64,000 nucleotides of DNA, taken from assembly GCA_028281325.1 (NCBI GenBank), contig JANQKC010000023.1, forward strand, positions 62,001 through 126,000, written 5' to 3'. The notes beneath the pieces are model-generated. The model was not told where the DNA came from, ran no database searches, and was given only the letters and a program-made list of their open reading frames with translations. The stretch is from Alphaproteobacteria bacterium. GTDB taxonomy: Bacteria; Pseudomonadota; Alphaproteobacteria; UBA8366. This document shows positions 1 through 8,378 of the stretch, piece by piece. The position numbers were made by a program, and so were the translations under genes. The first letter of the stretch is position 1. Each line of letters begins with the position of its first letter.

Positions 1-1023
1 TGCGTGGTGGTGCGGGTGACGGACAGCGACGGCATGGTCGGCATCAGCAGCATCGACCCCTCCACCCGAGCCGCGCCGCCCAATACCGCCGCGGACCTGG
101 CTGCCGCCGTCCGGGACCGTCTGGGTCCGGCGATGATCGGGGAAGACCCGGTCAACATCAACCGGTTGTTCGAAATCGCCGCCAAGCTGATCCCGGCGCA
201 ACCCTCGGCCGCGGCGGCGGTGGAGATGGCCTGTATCGAACTTGTCTGCCGCCGGAGCGGGATGGCGTTGCACGACTATGTGGGCGGAGCGGTCCTGGAC
301 GAGGTGTTGTTCAACGGATGGGTTGGCGAGTTGCCGCCCGACGAAGCCGCCGCCGAGGCGAGGCAATGGCAGGATGCCGGGTTCCAGTCGCTGAAGATCA
401 AGGTCGGCAACGCGGCCGACAAGGATAGTGCGCGTGTCATGGCAGTACGGGATGCCGTCGGCTCCGATATGAAACTGCGGATGGACGCCAACCAGCAATG
501 CAACGTGGAACAGGCGCTGGCGCTGTGCCAGGCGGTCAGGCCCTGCGACATGCAACTGTTCGAGCAGCCGGTGCCGAAGGACGATTTGGAGGGGTTGGCG
601 CGGGTCCGGCGCGAAGGCGGCATCGCCATCATGGCCGACGAATCCATCAGCGACCATGAAAGCCTGATCCGGGTCATCAACGCGGACTGCGCCGATTTCG
701 TGAAGTTCGGCATCACGCAAGCCGGCGGCCTGCTACCGTCCGCGCGGATGATATCCACGGCGGAGGCGGCCGGACTCCAGGTCGTCATGGGCCACGGCTT
801 CGGATTGGATCTAAGCACCATCGCGGAGATCATGCTCGGCGCCACGTCGCACAACATCCTGCCGGGATTGGAGTGTGTGGGCCCGCTCAAGGTGACGGAC
901 ACGGTGGCCACGACACGGCTCGACATCGGCAAGGGCCGTCTTGCACTCCCGTCCGGGCCCGGCCTCGGCATCGATCTCGACGACGCGAAGCTGGCGCAAT
1001 ACAACCTGTCGGATCAGGGCTAG
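1..1023 (+). CDS. Mandelate racemase/muconate lactonizing enzyme family protein (5' partial)
   Basis: The frame is open to the left edge, so the N-terminus is missing; comparison with muconate cycloisomerase motif spacing suggests about 35 residues are lost. Enolase-superfamily barrel residues are visible, numbered from the GTG at position 4: a KxK pair (K131, K133), metal ligands D161 (RMDAN), E187 (FEQP) and D212 (ADES), and K234 before a GG turn. Having a lysine on each face of the active site is the pattern of the MLE/dipeptide epimerase/N-acylamino acid racemase subgroup, not of true mandelate racemases, which use a His-Asp dyad. The substrate cannot be read from the sequence. An amidase starts 44 bases downstream on the same strand, so the pair probably acts in one catabolic route. 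Confidence 0.85.
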   Translation, partial: CVVVRVTDSDGMVGISSIDPSTRAAPPNTAADLAAAVRDRLGPAMIGEDPVNINRLFEIAAKLIPAQPSAAAAVEMACIELVCRRSGMALHDYVGGAVLDEVLFNGWVGELPPDEAAAEARQWQDAGFQSLKIKVGNAADKDSARVMAVRDAVGSDMKLRMDANQQCNVEQALALCQAVRPCDMQLFEQPVPKDDLEGLARVRREGGIAIMADESISDHESLIRVINADCADFVKFGITQAGGLLPSARMISTAEAAGLQVVMGHGFGLDLSTIAEIMLGATSHNILPGLECVGPLKVTDTVATTRLDIGKGRLALPSGPGLGIDLDDAKLAQYNLSDQG

Positions 1024-1067
1024 GCGACGCTCGACCCGATCTGCGCGGCGTTGGAAGAGGAGGCCGT

Positions 1068-2492
1068 ATGACCGACCGTCCACTGCACTACAGGACCATT
1101 ACCGAACTCGCCACGATGGTGCGATCCGGCGCGGTTACGCCGACCGGACTGACCGAACATCTGATCGGTCGTATCGAGGCCTTGAACGGCCCGTTGAACG
1201 CCTTCAACCTGGTGACGGCGGATCGCGCCATGGCGGAAGCGGAATCGGCCGAGCGTTTGATGGCGTCGGGGCGGGATCTCGGTCCCTTGCACGGCATCCC
1301 CTATGCGGTGAAGGACCTCTACGACATCGTCGGCCTGCCTACCACCGCCGGGTCGCGGACCGTGGACGATGCGCCGAAGTCCGAAGAAAGCGAAGTGACG
1401 CGGCGTCTCGCGGCGGCGGGCATGATCGTCCTCGGCAAGACGGTCACGGTGGAGTTCGCCAAGGGCATCGTCGGGATCAACCATATCCAGGGCACGCCGC
1501 ACAATCCGTGGAGCGCGGAGCATTGCGTGCCGGGCGGGTCCAGCGCGGGGACGGCGGTGGCGGTGGCGAGCGGCATGGCGCCGATGGGGCTCGGCACCGA
1601 TACCGGGGGCTCGGTGCGGGCGCCGGCGGGTCTTTGCGGCACGGTCGGCCTCAAGACCACGGTCGGCAGGATCAGCCGATTCGGTATCTTCCCGCTCAGT
1701 TGGACCCTCGATTCCGCCGGACCGTTGACCCGCAGCGTGGAAGACGCCGCCCTCGTGTATCAAATCTTGCAAGGCGAGGATGCGCGGGACGACAGTACCG
1801 TCGGCATTCGCCCGACGGACGTCCTCGGCTCGTTGAAGGCGGGAGCCAAGGGGTTGCGGGTGGGTATCCCGCAGGATGTCTTCTTCGACGATCTCGACCC
1901 GGAGGTCGAGAAAGCCGTCGGCGCGGCGGCGGATGTCTTCCGCGACCTGGGCGCGACGGTGGAGAACATCGCGTATCCCGAGGCCACGGCGGCCGCCGCG
2001 ATGGGATCGGTGGTCAACGGCGCCGAGGCGGCGGTGATCCACGCGGAGCGGATCAAAACCAGCGTCGATCAAATGGACCCGATCGTCGGCCCGCGCATGG
2101 TCGGCGACCGCGATCATCTCGCGACCGACTACATCAAGATGCTGCAGGACTTGAAGGCGCTCCAGGCGTCGCAGATGGAGACGCTGCGTGACATCGATGT
2201 GTTCCTGTCACCGACGACGCGCATTCCCGCGCTGCCCGTGGCGACGGTCGACGAATCGCTCGAGGTCTACCTGGACTACGCGGCGCAATATATGGCGAAC
2301 ACCAATGTCGGCAACCGCCTCGGTCTGTGCGGCCTGTCGGTTCCTTGCGGGTTCACGTCCAAGGGACTGCCGATCGGTTTGCTGATCAACGGCAAGCCGT
2401 TTGCGGAAGATATGGTTTTGCGCGCCGGCTACGCGTTCGAACAAGCAACCGATTGGATGGACAAACGGCCGGACCTGGGGTGGGCGGCATAG
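1068..2492 (+). CDS. Amidase signature family hydrolase
   Basis: A 474-residue amidase-signature enzyme that hydrolyses a C-N amide bond through a Ser-cisSer-Lys triad. The triad is visible as K82 (AVKD), S158 in the GGSSAG motif and S182 in the DTGGSVR motif; the spacing matches the family (24 residues between the serines). The start is the ATG at 1068, preceded by a GAAGAGGAGG ribosome binding site; the frame extends further upstream but that part overlaps the preceding gene. It follows the racemase-like gene by 44 bases and is probably co-transcribed with it. The substrate is unknown. This is not clearly GatA, because no gatB or gatC lies nearby and the C-terminal region is divergent. Confidence 0.9.
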   Translation: MTDRPLHYRTITELATMVRSGAVTPTGLTEHLIGRIEALNGPLNAFNLVTADRAMAEAESAERLMASGRDLGPLHGIPYAVKDLYDIVGLPTTAGSRTVDDAPKSEESEVTRRLAAAGMIVLGKTVTVEFAKGIVGINHIQGTPHNPWSAEHCVPGGSSAGTAVAVASGMAPMGLGTDTGGSVRAPAGLCGTVGLKTTVGRISRFGIFPLSWTLDSAGPLTRSVEDAALVYQILQGEDARDDSTVGIRPTDVLGSLKAGAKGLRVGIPQDVFFDDLDPEVEKAVGAAADVFRDLGATVENIAYPEATAAAAMGSVVNGAEAAVIHAERIKTSVDQMDPIVGPRMVGDRDHLATDYIKMLQDLKALQASQMETLRDIDVFLSPTTRIPALPVATVDESLEVYLDYAAQYMANTNVGNRLGLCGLSVPCGFTSKGLPIGLLINGKPFAEDMVLRAGYAFEQATDWMDKRPDLGWAA

Positions 2493-2522
2493 GCCGGCGC
2501 GAAGAGAATCGTCGCCGCCGAC

Positions 2523-3749
2523 CTACCCTTGCGGTTCCTCTTCGGCGCGGATTGTCCCGGCCACGATCAGTTTGTCGATCGCGTCGTCGCTCAGGCCGCC
2601 GATGTCGCGCAAGACCGCGCGCGTATCCTGGCCGACCCGATGCCCGGCATGCGTCGCCTTTCCCGGAGAGTCGGAGAGATGCGGCACCGGCGCGGCCATG
2701 GTGATCGAGTCCAGATCGTCGTCCGGCACCGGCACCAGCATGCCGCGCGCCTTGTAGTGCGGATCGGCGAAGATGTCGGCCATGTTGAATATCCGAGTCG
2801 CGGGCACTTTCGCCGCGTCGAGCCGTTCCTCCAGGTCGGGCAGCGGCAGGCCTGCCGCCCAGGCCGCGACGATATCGTCGATCGCGTCGGCGTTTTCGTT
2901 GCGGGCCGCCGAGGTCTTGAACCGGGCGTCGTCGGCGAGGTCCGGCTGGTCCATCACGTCGCACAGCCGGCGAAAGATTGAGTCCGCGAAAGCGGCGATC
3001 AGAATGTATTGCCCGTCGCCGGTGGCGTAGAGGTTGTTCGGCGTGGCCCCGGGCATCCGCGAGCCGACCCGCTCGACGACGGTCCCTAGCTTGTCGAAGG
3101 TCTGGGCATAGGGTTCCATGAAGCTGAAGGCGCATTCATACAGCGACGCGTCGATACATTGCCCCTTGCCGGTCAGGGTGCGGTGGTGCAAGGCGGCAAG
3201 CACCCCGTAGGCGCCGTAAAGCCCGGTGATGTAATCGGTCAGCGCCGTCGCCATGCGTCCCGGCGGCCGGTCGGGATCGCCGTTGATGTAGCGCAACCCG
3301 CTGACCGCCTCGCCGATCACCCCGTATCCCGGCCGTTGCGAATACGGGCCGGTCTGCCCGAAGCCGCTGATGCGCAGCATCACGAGGCGCGGATTGATCG
3401 CGTTGAGCGCATCGTAGCCCAGTCCCCACTTCTCCATCTGGCCGGGCCGGAAATTCTCGATCAGGACGTCGCATTCGGCGGCGAGGCGGCGGACCAGATT
3501 GCGGCCCTCTTCCGTGCGCAGGTCGATCGCCACGGTCGACTTGCTGCGGAACAGACTGGCCGCATACAGCGACTTGCCCTCGACGCTGTCGCCGACGGTG
3601 CGCAGCGTGTCGCCCGCCACGTCCTCGACCTTGATGACCTCCGCGCCGAAATCCGCCAACAGCCGGCCGCTGAACGGCGCGGCGATCGTCGATCCCAACT
3701 CCAAAACCCGAAAGGAAGAGAGTGCCCCAGCCACGGCTTGATATTCCAT
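2523..3749 (-). CDS. CaiB/BaiF (class III) CoA-transferase
   Basis: A 408-residue family III CoA-transferase. These enzymes move CoA between carboxylic acids through a mixed anhydride on an aspartate. The N-terminal Rossmann-like part carries LADFGAEVIKVE near residue 31 and IENFRPG near 98. The catalytic aspartate is D172 in ATALTDYITG, close to D169 of formyl-CoA transferase, and is followed by the GKGQCIDASLYE block. The chosen ATG at 3749 begins just before the conserved core; the longer reading frame adds 28 residues unlike the family. It points toward the amidase gene (convergent). The acid substrate cannot be deduced. Confidence 0.9.
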   Translation of the reverse strand: MEYQAVAGALSSFRVLELGSTIAAPFSGRLLADFGAEVIKVEDVAGDTLRTVGDSVEGKSLYAASLFRSKSTVAIDLRTEEGRNLVRRLAAECDVLIENFRPGQMEKWGLGYDALNAINPRLVMLRISGFGQTGPYSQRPGYGVIGEAVSGLRYINGDPDRPPGRMATALTDYITGLYGAYGVLAALHHRTLTGKGQCIDASLYECAFSFMEPYAQTFDKLGTVVERVGSRMPGATPNNLYATGDGQYILIAAFADSIFRRLCDVMDQPDLADDARFKTSAARNENADAIDDIVAAWAAGLPLPDLEERLDAAKVPATRIFNMADIFADPHYKARGMLVPVPDDDLDSITMAAPVPHLSDSPGKATHAGHRVGQDTRAVLRDIGGLSDDAIDKLIVAGTIRAEEEPQG

Positions 3750-3830
3750 TTGTGATTTTCGCTTGGGTAGGACGATAGCACTCGAAAGCCGACGCGGGCC
3801 AACCGGACCGCCGCCGGCCGTGTGGATAGG

Positions 3831-3870
3831 CAAAAGAAAACCGGGAACAGCCTCTTGCCATCCCCGGTTT
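3831..3870 (-). terminator. Rho-independent terminator after leuA
   Basis: Read on the minus strand, AAACCGGG (3870-3863) pairs with CCCGGTTT (3845-3838) over 8 bp, with a 17-nt loop, and is followed by TTTTCTTTT. It lies 23 bases after the leuA stop codon and upstream of the CoA-transferase gene on the same strand, so it should separate the two transcripts. Confidence 0.7.
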
Positions 3871-3892
3871 CGGTCATTGGCTGTTGGATTGC

Positions 3893-5563
3893 CTATGTCC
3901 GCAAGGCCCTGTTCACCGCGCAGGTCACCGCCTGGAGCGAAGCCGTCACGATGTTCGGGTCGCGGCCGACGCCGTAAATCTTCTCGCCGCCGACTTCCGC
4001 TTCGACGAAGGCGATGGCGTTGGCGTCCGCGCCCATGCCGACCGAATGCTCGCTGTAGCTATAGACCTTGATGTCCTTGCCGGTCTCCTTCGTCAGCGCA
4101 TCCACATAGGCGTCGATCGGGCCGGTGCCGCGGCCCTCGATCGTGACCTCGCCGCCGTTTTTCTTGACGGTGGCGGTGAGGCGGCGGATTTCCGACGCGT
4201 GGGTGTCGGGGATCGTCTGGTGATCGACGAAGCCGTAGGGCGATTCGGCCTTGAGGTATTCGGTCTCGAAGGCCGACCAGATGTCTTCCGGTTTCTGCTC
4301 CTGCCCGGTATCGTCGGAGATGCCCTGCACCACGCGGGAGAATTCGATCTGGAGGTTGCGTGGCATCTGGACGCCGTATTCCTCCTCCATGATATAGGCG
4401 ATGCCGCCCTTGCCGGACTGGCTGTTGATGCGGATGACCTCTTCGTAGACCGCGCCCACGTCTTCCGGGTCGATCGGCAGGTAGGGCACGTCCCATTCGC
4501 CGCTGTTCGACTCCTTCATCGCCGCCAAACCCTTCTTGATTGCGTCCTGATGGCTGCCGGAAAAGGCGGTGAACACCAACTCGCCCGCATAGGGGTGGCG
4601 CGGGTGCACCGGCAACTGGTTGCAGTATTCGGCGGTGGCCCGCAGCTCGCGCATGTTGCGCATGTCGAGTTGCGAGTCGAGACCCTGGCTCACCATGTTC
4701 ATGGCCAGCGTGATCACGTCCACGTTGCCGGTCCGCTCGCCGTTGCCGAACAGGGTGCCCTCGATCCGGTCGGCCCCGGCCATCACGCCGAGTTCGGCCG
4801 CCGCCACGCCGGTGCCCCGGTCGTTATGCGGGTGCAGCGACAGCACGACCCGGTCGCGGTTCGTGAAGTTGCGGTGCATCCACTCGATCTGGTCGGCGTA
4901 GATGTTCGGCGTCGCCACCTCGACCGTGGCCGGCAGGTTGATGATCGTCTTGTTCGACGGGGAGGCGTCCCAGATGTCCATCACCGCCTCGCAGACCTCG
5001 AGGGCGTAGTCGAGTTCGGTCTGCGTGTAGCTCTCGGGCGAGTATTCATGGATGATCTCGGTCTCGGGCACGGTGGGGATCAACTGCTTGATCAGTTCGG
5101 CGCCGTCGGTCGCGATCTTCTTCACGCCCGCCCGGTCCTCGCGGAACACCACGCGGCGCTGCGTCGTCGAGGTCGAGTTGTAGAGATGCACGATCGCCCG
5201 CTTCGAGCCCGCGATGGATTCGAAGGTACGGCGGATCAATTCCTCGCGCGACTGGGTCAGCACCTGGATCGTCACGTCGTCGGGGATCAGGTCCTCGTCG
5301 ATGATCTGGCGGACGAAGGAGAAATCCGTCTCCGACGCGGAGGGGAATCCGACCTCGATCTCCTTGAAGCCCATCTTGCAGAGCGTCTGGAACATGCGGA
5401 GCTTGCGCTCCGGTCCCATCGGCTCGATCAGCGCCTGGTTGCCGTCGCGCAGGTCGACGGAACACCAAGTCGGGCATTTGTCGATGGTCTTGCTCGGCCA
5501 CTGCCGGTCCGGCAAATCGATCTGCGGGAACGGCTTGTATTTCTCCACGGGCATGAAGGCCAT
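3893..5563 (-). CDS. leuA: 2-isopropylmalate synthase
   Basis: A 556-residue LeuA, which condenses acetyl-CoA with 2-oxoisovalerate in the first committed step of leucine synthesis. The HMGL-like TIM barrel begins with CSVDLRDGNQALIEPM (DLRDG metal site near residue 38) and carries the HPHNDRG metal-binding motif. The C-terminal LeuA regulatory dimer domain starts around residue 435 and is the usual site of leucine feedback inhibition. Its length and opening (KYKPFPQIDLPDRQWPSK) fit the longer LeuA class also found in actinobacteria and some proteobacteria. The ATG at 5563 has an AGGAG site about 7 bases upstream. It is preceded by a long leader with a Leu-rich small ORF and followed by a terminator, so it looks monocistronic. 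Confidence 0.95.
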   Translation of the reverse strand: MAFMPVEKYKPFPQIDLPDRQWPSKTIDKCPTWCSVDLRDGNQALIEPMGPERKLRMFQTLCKMGFKEIEVGFPSASETDFSFVRQIIDEDLIPDDVTIQVLTQSREELIRRTFESIAGSKRAIVHLYNSTSTTQRRVVFREDRAGVKKIATDGAELIKQLIPTVPETEIIHEYSPESYTQTELDYALEVCEAVMDIWDASPSNKTIINLPATVEVATPNIYADQIEWMHRNFTNRDRVVLSLHPHNDRGTGVAAAELGVMAGADRIEGTLFGNGERTGNVDVITLAMNMVSQGLDSQLDMRNMRELRATAEYCNQLPVHPRHPYAGELVFTAFSGSHQDAIKKGLAAMKESNSGEWDVPYLPIDPEDVGAVYEEVIRINSQSGKGGIAYIMEEEYGVQMPRNLQIEFSRVVQGISDDTGQEQKPEDIWSAFETEYLKAESPYGFVDHQTIPDTHASEIRRLTATVKKNGGEVTIEGRGTGPIDAYVDALTKETGKDIKVYSYSEHSVGMGADANAIAFVEAEVGGEKIYGVGRDPNIVTASLQAVTCAVNRALRT

Positions 5564-5835
5564 GGTCTCAACTCCTGTCTGTCTTCGGCTGCGTCTTTAC
5601 CGATTTATGGGGTGTTCGTAAACCGCGGCGCGGTTCCGGCCACCGGGAGGCCGCCTCAATCCCGGCGACCGCCGGTAAGTCGCAGCGACAGGACCGGCGT
5701 GAAAAACGGGCGGACGACGTATGGCGCACAAGCGCAACTGCGCGGGGCGGAGTCGGACTCAGGCTGGAATTCTGGAAAGGAAATCATCAAACGGAACCTT
5801 GTTAACCGGCGGAAAAACCAGGACGAACGGGCAAC

Positions 5836-5857
5836 CCCGACGCTTCAGAGCGTCGGG
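5836..5857 (-). promoter_or_regulatory. Hairpin enclosing the leader ORF stop codon
   Basis: CCCGACGCT pairs perfectly with AGCGTCGGG over 9 bp with the 4-nt loop CTGA on the minus strand; the TGA stop codon of the leader ORF overlaps the loop. A ribosome finishing the leader would melt this stem, while one stalled at the Leu codons upstream would not, which is the geometry of ribosome-mediated attenuation. Confidence 0.6.
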
Positions 5858-5904
5858 CCCATAAGTCGCAGGCCAAGCAGCCGGTATCCGGTTCGAATGA
5901 TCAT
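5845..5904 (-). CDS. Putative leuA leader peptide (19 aa)
   Basis: The ORF reads MIIRTGYRLLGLRLMGPTL, with five Leu codons (CTG, CTT, CTG, CTT, CTC) among 19 and two Ile codons right after the start. Its stop codon lies in the 9-bp hairpin described separately. Leader peptides rich in the regulated amino acid, placed upstream of leu, ilv, trp and his genes, are the established mark of ribosome-mediated attenuation in proteobacteria. No Shine-Dalgarno site precedes it; the predicted transcription start falls on or next to the A of its ATG, so it may be translated from a leaderless mRNA. Translation is not shown by sequence alone. Confidence 0.6.
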   Translation of the reverse strand: MIIRTGYRLLGLRLMGPTL

Positions 5905-5911
5905 GACATGG

Positions 5912-5940
5912 AATGTAGGCGGAAAAGCGACCTAGGGCAA
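5912..5940 (-). promoter_or_regulatory. Candidate sigma70 promoter of leuA leader
   Basis: On the minus strand TTGCCC (5940-5935), a 17-base spacer, and TACATT (5917-5912). Each hexamer matches four of six consensus positions. The last base of the -10 box is 7 bases before the ATG of the leader ORF. Confidence 0.45.
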
Positions 5941-5952
5941 GGGGTTGTGGGG

Positions 5953-7110
5953 TTACGGGTTGAGCATGTCGGCTGGATTTGGGGCATGCACGCTCGCATT
6001 CTGCCCGACATGGCGGCCGGGCATCTCCGGCGCGTCGGCGGGGAAGGGGTGCGATCCGTTCGTGCGGAACCAGCTATCGTGCACCAGGGTGTGCTTGCGG
6101 ATCGTCGGCCAGACGACCGCGCCGAGAAACTGCTGGTCGCTGTTGAAGGTCTTCGCGCCGTTCTGCAGGTAGGGCGCGTAATGCGGGGCCAGGTCGGGCA
6201 GGATGCCGCCGGTGCCGCCCCACAATCCGGCGAGCATCAGGTCGGTGTGGGTATAGTAGTCCCGGATGCCGTGGAAATGCTTCGGGCCGCGCAGCCAGTC
6301 GGCGACCGCCGCGGCCTCGCGCGGGCTGAATACGCTGTCGGCGTCGCGGATGAGGAAGCGGTCGACCGTCGGATCGGACGCGACGTCGAAGCGCCAGAAC
6401 AGGCCTTCCAGGAAAGCGCCGCTTTGTTCCTTGATGATCACCTCGGCCTTCGCCGCCAGAAGCGCCGCGACGGTCGGGCCGGGAACGCTGCGGCTGCAGT
6501 AGAAGCGGCAGCACCAGCCGGGATAGAGGCTTCGGGCTACCTCGGCGTTTCGGACGGCGCCGTCGATGTAGCGCGCCTCACTCCCCCACAGGCTGAAGGC
6601 GATGACGTTACGCCGCGGATTATTGGGCCGAAACGGCGGCGGCGGGGCGTCCGGCACGGCGCAGATCGGCGCGCGCTCGGCGGCGAGAGCGTCCTTGAGC
6701 CTGAGCGACTGTTCGCCGTGATGCCGCGCTTTCTCGCGGTTCCCGAGGCGGCCATAAACCTCGGCCAGCCCGTCATGGATCGAGGGCGTATCCGGGCGTT
6801 GGCGATGGACGCGTTCCAGCCAGACCAAGGCCTCCATCGCACGCCCCATGACGAGCAGGAGCCGGCCGATATTTTGCGCCGTATCCACGTCATCGGGAAA
6901 CAGAAGATGGGTTTCCCGTAGCCGCTCCAGCGTGCCGGCATAGTCGTGCTTGGCGTAGTGGAAGAGGGACAGAAGTTTGTATTCGTCGAGGCTGGGCGCA
7001 TCCGGGTGCGCCCGGATCAGGGTCGCCATGCGATCGGCGGCGTCGTCGAGGCGGCCGCTGACATAGAGATGCTGAATCGCCTTTCGCGTCTCGCTGCGAT
7101 GCGCGCCCAT
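5953..7110 (-). CDS. TPR protein with glycosyltransferase-like C-terminal domain
   Basis: A 385-residue soluble protein. The first ~150 residues are alpha-helical repeats of TPR character (for example VDTAQNIGRLLLVMGRAMEA and IHDGLAEVYGRLGNREKA). From about residue 170 the chain changes to an alpha/beta domain with FSLWG, a YPGWCCRFY strand and FLIRDADS, a DxD-like acidic motif preceded by Arg, then HGIRDYYTH and AGLWGG. That set of motifs recurs in uncharacterised proteins predicted to be nucleotide-sugar transferases. No signal peptide or membrane segment is seen. The ATG at 7110 was chosen; an in-frame ATG at 7161 is possible and neither has a strong ribosome binding site. Acceptor and sugar are unknown. 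Confidence 0.7.
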   Translation of the reverse strand: MGAHRSETRKAIQHLYVSGRLDDAADRMATLIRAHPDAPSLDEYKLLSLFHYAKHDYAGTLERLRETHLLFPDDVDTAQNIGRLLLVMGRAMEALVWLERVHRQRPDTPSIHDGLAEVYGRLGNREKARHHGEQSLRLKDALAAERAPICAVPDAPPPPFRPNNPRRNVIAFSLWGSEARYIDGAVRNAEVARSLYPGWCCRFYCSRSVPGPTVAALLAAKAEVIIKEQSGAFLEGLFWRFDVASDPTVDRFLIRDADSVFSPREAAAVADWLRGPKHFHGIRDYYTHTDLMLAGLWGGTGGILPDLAPHYAPYLQNGAKTFNSDQQFLGAVVWPTIRKHTLVHDSWFRTNGSHPFPADAPEMPGRHVGQNASVHAPNPADMLNP

Positions 7111-7227
7111 GAGGGTTCCCGGCGGTTGAACAGGATGCGCTCGACGGCGCATGGCGGTCAACGGTACGCGGGACGCCTTAACGCCGGGTAAAGGCGGCGA
7201 TTGGCCGTGGCCGGTGGGGCGACGGGA

Positions 7228-8295
7228 TCAATTCAGCCGCAGGTCCAGGATATGCTGCGGGCTGGCTTCCAGATCGCCCTTCTCGACGCGTTTCACGATA
7301 TCGACAAGGGCGGCGTTGGCCGGCGTGTCGATGCCGATTTCCTGCGCCTTGCCGACGATGAATCCGTTCAGGAACTCGATCTCCGTCCGGCGGCCCTTGA
7401 CCATGTCCTGCCCCATCGACGGGCGATGCGCGCCGCCGCCGGGCTTACTGGCTTCTTCCAGCCGATGGGCGTCGTATTCGGCGGTGGCCGCCGCGTCGCC
7501 TTCGCCGGCGCGGGCGATGACCTCGGGGTCGATATGGTGGATTTCCTCCAACTGATAGCCGAGCGCTTGGCCGACCCGGATCGCCTCGCTGCCGAGGCGT
7601 GCGCCGAACCCGCGCAGCGCGTCATTCGTCAGGATGTCCTTGCTGATCAGCCCGGTGCAGGCGGACATGCCGTTCGCCATGGCGTTGGTCACCAGCTTCG
7701 ACCATCGCTCGCCCCACAGGTTGTCGGTGACCTTGGCGGAGTCCGACAGCGCGACCAGCCGATGCACTTCGTTCACGCGGTCGGTGATGCGGCCGTGCAC
7801 TTCGCCGACGCGGAACACCGTATGGCCTTCGCCCTTCTTGCCGCTGGCCCGGCGCACATGGCCCGGCTCGCAGATGTCGACGGTGATCGAACTGGCGATC
7901 GAGCCCACGACCCGGCCCCAGCCGACGATCCCAGCGATAGTTTCCTCGTTGATGCAGTTCTGCAGCGAGACGATGAACCCGCCCGGCGAGAGATACTGCT
8001 GGATCATCATCGTCGCCCAGGCGGTGTCGTAGGATTTCACGCAGACGAAGGCGATGTCGATCGGGTCCTGCTTGCTGAGGTTCTGAAGCTCGGTGATGTG
8101 CAGCGCCTTGAGCGGATCGGTCGACCATTCCGGCACGTCCTGAATATGGCTGATCTTCATCCCCGTGCTGCGCATGGCCTCGACATTCTCGGGCCAGAAG
8201 TCCACGAAGGTGATGTCCTCGCCCGCCTGCGCCATATGCGCGCCCGCGTATCCGCCGACCGCGCCTGTTCCGACAATCGCTATCCGTGGACCCAT
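7228..8295 (-). CDS. Ketopantoate reductase family protein (ApbA/PanE-like)
   Basis: A 355-residue NAD(P)-dependent reductase of the 2-dehydropantoate 2-reductase fold. The N-terminus is a Rossmann domain (RIAIVGTGAVGGYAGAHMAQAG), and the C-terminal helical domain carries the conserved KLVTNAMANGMSACTG stretch with the Lys/Asn pair used in catalysis. Family members are usually about 300 residues; this one has extra sequence near 275-310 (GDAAATAEYDAHRLEEASKP), so a related 2-oxoacid may be the substrate instead of ketopantoate. The ATG at 8295 has a GAGGAG site upstream. No other pantothenate genes are close. Confidence 0.8.
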   Translation of the reverse strand: MGPRIAIVGTGAVGGYAGAHMAQAGEDITFVDFWPENVEAMRSTGMKISHIQDVPEWSTDPLKALHITELQNLSKQDPIDIAFVCVKSYDTAWATMMIQQYLSPGGFIVSLQNCINEETIAGIVGWGRVVGSIASSITVDICEPGHVRRASGKKGEGHTVFRVGEVHGRITDRVNEVHRLVALSDSAKVTDNLWGERWSKLVTNAMANGMSACTGLISKDILTNDALRGFGARLGSEAIRVGQALGYQLEEIHHIDPEVIARAGEGDAAATAEYDAHRLEEASKPGGGAHRPSMGQDMVKGRRTEIEFLNGFIVGKAQEIGIDTPANAALVDIVKRVEKGDLEASPQHILDLRLN

Positions 8296-8378
8296 CCGTC
8301 TCGCTCCTCTTCCGCCAACTCTATTGATTGGCCGCACCGTAAGACGGATCGGCGGGTGCGTGCAAATGCGCGACAGGG

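Larger units (their letters stand above)
5564..5952 (-). promoter_or_regulatory. leuA leader region (candidate attenuator)
   Basis: This 389-base stretch between the preceding gene and leuA holds, in transcription order, a promoter (5940-5912), a 19-codon Leu-rich ORF (5904-5845), a 9-bp hairpin built around its stop codon (5857-5836), a T5 tract starting about 17 bases beyond the hairpin, and roughly 240 bases before leuA with smaller GC-rich inverted repeats. The ten-base string CTGCGACTTA occurs both inside the leader ORF and again near 5690-5681. I could not settle which structure would be the terminator and which the antiterminator. Confidence 0.6.

Noticed and set aside
3884-5935. Very long open frame on the plus strand opposite leuA (683 codons)
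   Set aside because: It is the antisense shadow of leuA; its Arg/His/Val-rich composition without domains is typical of the complement of a high-GC gene.
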